Positions 59,095-64,000 of a DNA stretch of 64,000 nt are shown in pieces (positions within the stretch are counted from its first letter, which is position 1; the number at the start of each line of letters is the position of its first letter). Made by a program: the position numbers and the translations under genes. The DNA is taken from assembly GCA_910577405.1 (NCBI GenBank), contig CAJTMG010000002.1, forward strand, positions 215,435 to 279,434, read 5' to 3'. The notes under the pieces were generated by a model. That model was given only the letters and a program-made list of their open reading frames with translations, was not told the DNA's origin and searched no databases. Source of the stretch: an uncultured Oscillibacter sp. (GTDB taxonomy: Bacteria > Bacillota > Clostridia > Oscillospirales > Oscillospiraceae).

Positions 59095-60510
59095 TTATTT
59101 GATATCGTTATCCGTCAGGCTCTGGCGGAACTCGGTCACATCGCCGCTCTTGTTCTCCGGCTTGTAGAGGCCCGGAACGGCGGCGTAAAGGGCGGCGCAG
59201 GTCACGAGATCCTGCTTCCAGGTAATCTCATTAGGGGCGTGGGCCTGGGATTCCGCGCCGGGCCCGAAGCCTACGCAGGGGATACCATAGCGGCCCTGGA
59301 TGGAGACGCAGTTGGTGGAGAAGGTCCATTTGTCCGTCAGAGGCCGTCCCGCCCGCAGGTGCATTGCGTCCTTTGCCGGGTCCTCGTCCGTATGCCCGAT
59401 GCGTTCCTTGCCCCAGAGCGCCTCATGAGCGTCCACAAGGGCCTGCACATGGGCGGCGCCGGCCTTGTTGATCCAGGTGGGGAAGAAGCACTCCGTCTCA
59501 TACACGGCGCCGGTCCAGGCGGGGCGGTCGTACATATACATACTGACTTTTACATCCTCGCCGTACTTCTTCACGCTGGGAAGCTGCCGGATTTCCTCCA
59601 GACAGGAGTCCCAGGTTTCTCCGGCGGTCATGCGGCGGTCGATGGAAATGGCGCAGGAGTCGGCCACGGCGCAGCGGCTGGGGGAGGTGTAGAAAATCTG
59701 GCTGACGGTACAGGTGCCCCGGCCAAGGAAACGGGCGTCCTCCGCGTGCTCGGGGTTGAATTCCTCGTTCAGCATCTTCACCAGGCCCTTGACCTCGTTG
59801 GAGGGACCGTCGCCGTTCTCGTTCAGGGCCCGCACGTCCTGGAGAATGTCCGCCATCTTGTAAATCGCGTTGTCTCCCCGTTCCGGCGCGCTTCCGTGGC
59901 AGGAAACGCCCTTCACGTCCACCCGGATTTCCATGCGCCCGCGGTGACCGCGATAAATGCCGCCGTCGGTAGGTTCCGTGGAAATCACAAACTCGATCTT
60001 GCTTCTTGCGTCCTCGGGACCCTCGAAATATTTGTTGACTATGTACTGCCAGCACATACCGTCGCAGTCCTCTTCCTGCACGGAGCCTACCACCATGATC
60101 TTATACCCCTCGGGAATCAGGCCCAGGTCCTTCATGATTTTCGCCCCGTAGACCGCCGACGCCATGCCGCCCTCCTGGTCAGAACCGCCCCGGCCATAGA
60201 TAATGTCGTCCGTCTCATAGCCCTGGTACGGGTCCTTCTCCCAGTTGTTCAGATTGCCTATGCCCACGGTGTCAATGTGGGAGTCAATGGCGATGATCTT
60301 CTCTCCCTCGCCCATCCAGCCGATGACGTTGCCCAGGCCGTCGATTTCCACCTTGTCGAAGCCCAGCTTTTCCATTTCCGCCTTGATGCACAGCACGACT
60401 TCCTTTTCCTCACAGCTCTCACTGGGGTGGGAAATCATATCCCGCAGGAACCGGGACATCTCCGCTTTGCAGCCTTCCGCCGCAGATTTGATCGCTTCAA
60501 AGTCCATCAT
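59095..60510 (-). CDS. ygeY: YgeY, M20 family hydrolase
   Basis: A 471-residue zinc hydrolase of the M20/ArgE-like family. The metal ligands are in AIDSHIDTVGIG and GRGGSDQEGGMASAVYG; the catalytic Glu is in VVGSVQEEDCDG, and the dimer lid includes EIRVDVKGVSCHGSAPERGD. In E. coli-like clusters ygeY accompanies ygeW and ygeX, and it is called a selenium-metabolism or amidohydrolase-like gene; the substrate is probably an acylated or carbamoylated 2,3-diaminopropionate-type intermediate (inference). The start at 60510 follows GGAGGGCTAT; the longer open frame to 60594 would include the promoter. Confidence 0.94.
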   Translation of the reverse strand: MMDFEAIKSAAEGCKAEMSRFLRDMISHPSESCEEKEVVLCIKAEMEKLGFDKVEIDGLGNVIGWMGEGEKIIAIDSHIDTVGIGNLNNWEKDPYQGYETDDIIYGRGGSDQEGGMASAVYGAKIMKDLGLIPEGYKIMVVGSVQEEDCDGMCWQYIVNKYFEGPEDARSKIEFVISTEPTDGGIYRGHRGRMEIRVDVKGVSCHGSAPERGDNAIYKMADILQDVRALNENGDGPSNEVKGLVKMLNEEFNPEHAEDARFLGRGTCTVSQIFYTSPSRCAVADSCAISIDRRMTAGETWDSCLEEIRQLPSVKKYGEDVKVSMYMYDRPAWTGAVYETECFFPTWINKAGAAHVQALVDAHEALWGKERIGHTDEDPAKDAMHLRAGRPLTDKWTFSTNCVSIQGRYGIPCVGFGPGAESQAHAPNEITWKQDLVTCAALYAAVPGLYKPENKSGDVTEFRQSLTDNDIK

Positions 60511-60562
60511 ATAGCCCTCCGTCAATCGTAATCGGTCCGGGAACTCCGGCCTTCTTACCTCT

Positions 60563-60590
60563 ATCATATCATAAGTTTTCCAGTTGTCAA
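60563..60590 (-). promoter_or_regulatory. Promoter of ygeY-ygeW-arcC
   Basis: Minus strand TTGACA (60585-60590), 16 bp, TATGAT (60563-60568). It is divergent from the promoter of the regulator gene, within 100 bp. Confidence 0.75.
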
Positions 60591-60630
60591 ACAAAAAATT
60601 AGAAAACCTAAAAAAATTTTTGAAAACCTG

Positions 60631-60658
60631 TTGATTTCTCTAAAATTTATGCTATGAT
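60631..60658 (+). promoter_or_regulatory. Promoter of the regulator gene
   Basis: TTGATT (60631-60636), 16 bp, TATGAT (60653-60658). The A/T-rich DNA between the two promoters (60590-60630) is the natural place for regulator binding; the sequence is rich in A tracts. The leader to the ATG at 60832 is about 165 nt. Confidence 0.65.
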
Positions 60659-60831
60659 AGAAGCATGAGAAGGGAAGGTTCCATAAAAACGGAATATCCA
60701 GGACAGGGGCGCAAAGAGAATGTTCTGACAGGGATTTTTGGGATTTCCAGCGTTTTTGTGGGCTTTTCCGGCAGAAACGACGCCAAATCGGACAAAAAGG
60801 GGGGACGCCTACGGAAAACAGCAAGCTGGAT

Positions 60832-61455
60832 ATGCTGAAACAGGTCGCCGCCGGGATTGCCGCCCAGTTCGGAAGCAGCTGCGAGGTGGTGGTCCACGAC
60901 CTGAGCCGGGACCCGGAACGCTCCATCGTCTTTATCGCCAACGGCCACGTCTCCGGACGGAAGGAGGGCGACGGCGCGTCTACGGTGGTCATGGAGCAGC
61001 GGCGGACCAATGACCCGGAACCGGAAGACCATCTGTGTTACCTGACCAAGACCCCGGATGGAAAGATTCTCAAGTCCTCCACCGTCTATATCCGGGACGG
61101 AAGGGGGCAGGTCGCCGCGATTCTGGCCATCAACTACGATATCTCCCGCCTGCTGATGGTGGAGGACGCTTTGCGGGACCTGACTTCCACCGGGGAGCCG
61201 TCACAGACCGAGCCGGAGAAGATCACCAACGTGAACGACCTGCTGGAGGAGCTGATTCAGCAGTCCGTGGCCCTGGTGGGGAAGCCCGCCGCCTTGATGA
61301 ATAAGGACGATAAGGTCAGAGCCATTCAGTTCCTCAGTCAGAACGGTGCGTTCCTTGTCACCAAGTCCGGAGATAAAGTGGCGAAATATTTCGGAATTTC
61401 CAAATATACCTTGTATTCTTATATCGATATGAAACAGGAGGGCAAAACGTCATGA
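60832..61455 (+). CDS. YheO/DauR-type transcriptional regulator (start uncertain)
   Basis: A PAS-like YheO domain followed by a DauR-type HTH. MLKQVAAGIAAQFGSSCEVV and VHDLSRDPERSIVFIANGHV start the YheO domain; the C-terminal helix-turn-helix is AIQFLSQNGAFLVTKSGDKV followed by AKYFGISKYTLYSYID. Such regulators control amino acid or purine catabolism genes. The ATG at 60832 has no ribosome site. GGGGGG at 60799-60804 is correctly placed for codon ACG at 60811, giving an N terminus TENSKLD that matches the family. No ATG, GTG or TTG lies in frame upstream for 160 bp. It overlaps the next gene by four bases (ATGA). Confidence 0.85.
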   Translation: MLKQVAAGIAAQFGSSCEVVVHDLSRDPERSIVFIANGHVSGRKEGDGASTVVMEQRRTNDPEPEDHLCYLTKTPDGKILKSSTVYIRDGRGQVAAILAINYDISRLLMVEDALRDLTSTGEPSQTEPEKITNVNDLLEELIQQSVALVGKPAALMNKDDKVRAIQFLSQNGAFLVTKSGDKVAKYFGISKYTLYSYIDMKQEGKTS

Positions 61456-62927
61456 TTGATTTGACCATTCACCAGCAGGGCCGCGCCAACAATATCAAAA
61501 AGGCCAGGGAAAACGGTATCCTGATTCCTACCATCAGCCAGATGCAGCATCCAGAGACCATCCCGGAGAAGGTGCAGGAGAAGCTGAAGAGCGTGGGCCT
61601 TTGGGACGTGAATCCGCTGAACCTCTTCCGCATCACCTGGAAAAACGAGGCCAAGGAGTCCGGCGGCCTGTTTCAGGAGGTCCCCAATTATATCGAACTG
61701 CCCAGCGAACTCACCGGCGTCCCCTGCCGCATCATCGCTATGGTGGGCAAGTGGTTCCCTACCGGCTGTCATAAGGTGGGCGCGTCCTTTGGCTGCCTGG
61801 CTCCCCGGCTGGTGACCGGTCAGTTTGACGTGGGCGTGCATAAGGCGGTCTGGCCCTCTACCGGAAACTACTGCCGGGGCGGCGCGTTCAACTCCCGGCT
61901 TCTGGGGGCTCAGGGCGTGGCCATCCTCCCGGCGGAAATGAGTCAGGAGCGCTTTGACTGGCTGAATGAAATCGGCGCCCAGGTCATTGCCACCCCTGGC
62001 TGCGAGTCCAACGTGAAAGAGATTTTTGATAAGACCAACGAGCTGAAACTGGACCCTCAGTATATGATTTTCAACCAGTTCGAGGAAATGGGCAACCCCC
62101 TGTGGCATTACAACGTCACCGGCTTTGCCCTGGCCGACCTCTTTGAAGCCGTCAAGCGTCCCGGAGACCATTTCGCGGGGGCCTGCTTTACCTCCGGCTC
62201 TGCTGGCACCATGTCTGCCGGGGACCTCCTGAAGGAACGCTATCCACGGCTCAAGCTGGGCGTCGGTGAAGCGCTCCAGTGCCCCACGATCCTGAATAAC
62301 GGCTTCGGCGGGCATCGGATCGAGGGCATCGGCGATAAGCATATTCCCTGGATTCACAACGTCAAGAATACCGATATGGCCATTGATATCGACGACGAGG
62401 ATTCTCAGCGGCTCCTCCGGCTCTTCAACACGCCCGAGGGAAAAGAATATCTGCTCAATACCCTCAAGCTGGACCCCGTGCTGGTGGAACGCCTCTCCTG
62501 GCTGGGAATCTCCGGTATCGCCAACGTCCTCTGCTGCATCAAGATGGCGAAGTATTACGAGTTTACCGCCAGCGACGTGGTGGGCACCGTCCTGACCGAC
62601 TCCGCCGTGATGTACGGAAGCCGCATCCAGGAGCTTAACGACCAGTTCGGCGCGTATACCGTGCAGGAGGCCGTGCTGGATCACCATATCCATATGCTGG
62701 GCATGAAGACGGATAATATGATGGAACTGACCTACGCCGGCCGCAAGCGTGTCCATCACCTGAAATATTACACCTGGGTCGAACAGCAGGGAAAGACCAG
62801 CGAGGAACTGAACGCCCTCTGGTATGATACCGAAAATACCTGGGACGCCGTACACGCGCAGGCTGAGACCCTGGATGAGCTGATTAACGCATTCAACGAG
62901 GAAACCGGCGTGCTGAAAACCCTTTGA
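61452..62927 (+). CDS. PLP-dependent fold-type II enzyme, 491 residues
   Basis: A tryptophan-synthase-beta-like (PALP) enzyme. The likely PLP lysine is in WFPTGCHKVGASFGCLAPRL, the PLP phosphate loop appears as STGNYCRGGAFNSRLLGAQG, and a glycine-rich loop is TSGSAGTMSAGDLLKERYP. The protein is about 100 residues longer than diaminopropionate ammonia-lyase (YgeX/DpaL), the PLP enzyme normally found with ygeW and ygeY, and lacks its recognisable motifs, so it may be a functional replacement acting on a diaminopropionate-like or other amino acid product. It is translationally coupled to the regulator gene (ATGA) and ends at a terminator. Confidence 0.85.
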   Translation: MIDLTIHQQGRANNIKKARENGILIPTISQMQHPETIPEKVQEKLKSVGLWDVNPLNLFRITWKNEAKESGGLFQEVPNYIELPSELTGVPCRIIAMVGKWFPTGCHKVGASFGCLAPRLVTGQFDVGVHKAVWPSTGNYCRGGAFNSRLLGAQGVAILPAEMSQERFDWLNEIGAQVIATPGCESNVKEIFDKTNELKLDPQYMIFNQFEEMGNPLWHYNVTGFALADLFEAVKRPGDHFAGACFTSGSAGTMSAGDLLKERYPRLKLGVGEALQCPTILNNGFGGHRIEGIGDKHIPWIHNVKNTDMAIDIDDEDSQRLLRLFNTPEGKEYLLNTLKLDPVLVERLSWLGISGIANVLCCIKMAKYYEFTASDVVGTVLTDSAVMYGSRIQELNDQFGAYTVQEAVLDHHIHMLGMKTDNMMELTYAGRKRVHHLKYYTWVEQQGKTSEELNALWYDTENTWDAVHAQAETLDELINAFNEETGVLKTL

Positions 62928-62958
62928 GATTCCCAAACTGCATAAACTGCATAAAAAG

Positions 62959-62992
62959 AGAACGGGTCCGTTTCTGGACTCGTTCTTTTTTT
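62959..62992 (+). terminator. Terminator after the PLP enzyme gene
   Basis: The stem AGAACGGGTCC / GGACTCGTTCT (62959-62969 with 62976-62986, one G-T pair) is followed by TTTTTT. It lies between converging genes. Confidence 0.88.
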
Positions 62993-63014
62993 GCCTGCTG
63001 AAGTTCCCAACCGG

Positions 63015-63374
63015 TCAGGTTTTGTCTTGCAGAGCCGCCGCCCATTCCGATTCTTTGAAGCCCGTCAGCACAAAGCCGTCCCCAATCAGTATGGGCCGCT
63101 TTACCAGCATTCCGTCCGTGGCCAACAGGGTGTACTGTTCTTCATCGCTCATTCCCGGCAGCTTGTCCTTTAACCCAAGGTCCCGATAGAGCATCCCGCT
63201 GGTGTTGAAGAAGCGTTTCAATGGCAGTCCGCTCTTTTCGCGCCATGCCTTTAGTTCCTCCGCCGTGGGATTCTGTTCCTTGATGTGCCGTGATTCAAAT
63301 GCCGCACCCTGTGCTTCCAGCCATTTGCGGGCCTTCTGGCAGGTGCTGCACTTCGGGTATTCTATAAATAGCAT
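63015..63374 (-). CDS. ArsC/Spx-family protein
   Basis: A 119-residue thioredoxin-like protein of the ArsC/Spx/YffB group. MLFIEYPKCSTCQKARKWLE shows a CxxC at residues 9-12 as in Spx-like proteins; the rest includes RHIKEQNPTAEELKAWREKS, RFFNTSGMLYRDLGLKDKLP and VKRPILIGDGFVLTGF, the last with the conserved Arg-Pro of ArsC. It is more like the YffB/arsenate reductase-related subgroup than a true Spx regulator; substrate unknown. GAAGGAGGAATCAGG precedes the ATG. Confidence 0.88.
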   Translation of the reverse strand: MLFIEYPKCSTCQKARKWLEAQGAAFESRHIKEQNPTAEELKAWREKSGLPLKRFFNTSGMLYRDLGLKDKLPGMSDEEQYTLLATDGMLVKRPILIGDGFVLTGFKESEWAAALQDKT

Positions 63375-63818
63375 CCTGATTCCTCCTTCGCTGCTGAAGT
63401 CATGCTGATGATACCATAATCTGTCCGGCTGCGCAAGCGGGAATGATGATACATATGGAGACCTTCGTGTTTTATCAGAGCGGGCGCGGTGTTCGATGGT
63501 TCAGGCGGAGGTTCCTGGGCCGCGCTCTGCCTGTATTGCGGTATCTGATAGGAGGACGCTCCTTGTCGATTCGGGTGGTTTTCTGACAGCTATACATTAT
63601 ATAAATAAAAATTTTTATCAAAAACGCCTTTTCAGGGGAGGGGGTGCCACGTTACATCTATATGATAAGCAATATACATACAATGAAGACATTCTGAACC
63701 GGCAAAAAGGAGGATAAGTAAGAGATTTACCAGGGAATACAGTAAAATCCCAGCGGAAGGTCCTACAGGATATCGCTGGCTTGATTGTTACTGTTATGTT
63801 ACAAACGGTTATAACATA
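63375..63818. other. Intergenic region without a supportable gene
   Basis: About 440 bp before the last promoter. The first part (63420-63560) has neighbour-like GC; 63590-63840 is A/T-rich. A 73-codon plus-strand frame at 63496 has no ribosome site and no domain. I see no tRNA, repeat or riboswitch core here. Confidence 0.5.
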
Positions 63819-63847
63819 TTGATTTTCGATTTCGGCTGTGTTATATT
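63819..63847 (+). promoter_or_regulatory. Promoter of the last gene
   Basis: TTGATT (63819-63824), 17 bp, TATATT (63842-63847), giving a leader of about 115 nt. Confidence 0.7.
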
Positions 63848-63853
63848 CATCAT

Positions 63854-63969
63854 GCGGCACGGAGAACGGCGGGTCCTCCCGGGGTAGATACGGGAACGGC
63901 TAGCCACTGTATGTGCGCCGGAAAAGATCCTCGGCGCCGGGCCGTAAATCTTATAAGGAGGAATGTCTC
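63854..63969 (+). ncRNA. GC-rich structured 5' leader, class unidentified
   Basis: The leader is markedly richer in GC than the promoter region and contains the stem GCGCCG / CGGCGC (63917-63922 with 63934-63939) and the palindromic GGCTAGCC (63898-63905). It may be a riboswitch or other cis-regulatory RNA. The GCCACTG element recalls cobalamin riboswitches, but the other conserved segments are missing. Confidence 0.4.
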
Positions 63970-64000
63970 ATGAAGAAATTCCTGTCCCTGGTGTTGGCAG
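63970..64000 (+). CDS. Start of a secreted or lipoprotein gene (cut by the window edge)
   Basis: Only MKKFLSLVLA is visible, with TAAGGAGGAATGTCTC upstream. The Lys-Lys start followed by Leu/Val is a typical signal peptide start, as in the BMP-type lipoprotein of this window. The product cannot be identified. Confidence 0.7.
   Translation, partial: MKKFLSLVLA

Noticed and set aside
63496..63717. 73-codon plus-strand frame
   Set aside because: No ribosome site and no domain; it sits in a changing-composition intergenic region.
63854..63969. Cobalamin riboswitch from GCCACTG in the leader
   Set aside because: The other conserved boxes (GGTG..AATCC and the distal AAG.CAGGA.ACCTGCC segment) are missing.

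Overview
The window looks like chromosome from a GC-rich, spore-forming anaerobic Clostridia, most like Oscillospirales (Oscillospiraceae/Ruminococcaceae-type gut bacteria). This rests on a SpoVAE-type sporulation gene, a class II GalT, strong AGGAGG ribosome sites, housekeeping orders such as yhbY-nadD-yqeK-LCP-rsfS and smc..ftsY, and a partial anaerobic purine-degradation-type cluster (arcC, ygeW, ygeY). No rRNA or tRNA gene, CRISPR array, prophage or intact insertion sequence was seen. The species cannot be named from sequence alone.

Layout. 1-3785: Leloir galactose genes galK (cut by the window edge), galE, galT. 3842-4314: two tiny divergent genes. 4365-6086: adenine deaminase. 6354-11910: smc, five tiny membrane/zinc-ribbon genes, ftsY. 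12020-17257: rph, XTP pyrophosphatase, yhbY, a nadD-yqeK fusion, an LCP cell-wall ligase with a repetitive tail, and rsfS. 17321-18208: a radical SAM protein. 18385-20251: a small accessory island with two XRE regulators, a decayed third one, and two tandem type I toxin-antitoxin-like units. 20257-22879: typA and a YbjN-like gene. 23070-28812: the de novo pyrimidine operon pyrC-K-D-F-E-B-I behind a near-perfect promoter. 28816-30972: a metallopeptidase, a lipoprotein and a PurO-type IMP cyclohydrolase. 31045-31749: a ZIP metal transporter. 31897-34904: TPP riboswitch-controlled thiE, thiD, cytX. 35123-40907: a BMP-type nucleoside ABC transporter whose binding protein is separated from its ATPase and permeases by a DUF3781 gene and about 500 bp of noncoding DNA. 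41318-42809: spoVAE, DUF421 and a small protein. 42814-48643: an envelope gene (glycosyltransferase fused to a CsaB-like pyruvyl transferase), small uncharacterised genes, DUF4330 and a DUF815 ATPase. 48701-56518: branched-chain amino acid genes on the minus strand with two acetolactate synthases, four unrelated genes between them, and an apparent leader-peptide attenuator in front. 56849-62927: arcC-ygeW-ygeY divergent from a YheO/DauR-type regulator and a PLP enzyme. 63015-64000: an ArsC/Spx-like gene and the start of a secreted protein behind a GC-rich leader.

The two most interesting systems are regulatory. At 19425-20152 a ~364 bp unit is duplicated; each unit encodes a minus-strand 31-codon hydrophobic toxin-like peptide and a plus-strand promoter for a short RNA carrying direct repeats of its own toxin start region. 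The repeats differ between the units but match within each unit, and the second toxin reading frame is broken. At 56286-56619 a promoter, a 37-codon Ile/Leu/Val-rich leader peptide and a terminator precede ilvB, which resembles classical ribosome-mediated attenuation rather than a T-box. The 18731-18738 divergent promoters with overlapping -10 boxes, the cluster of tiny zinc-ribbon membrane proteins between smc and ftsY, and a regulator gene lacking a normal start codon next to its ribosome site also deserve attention.
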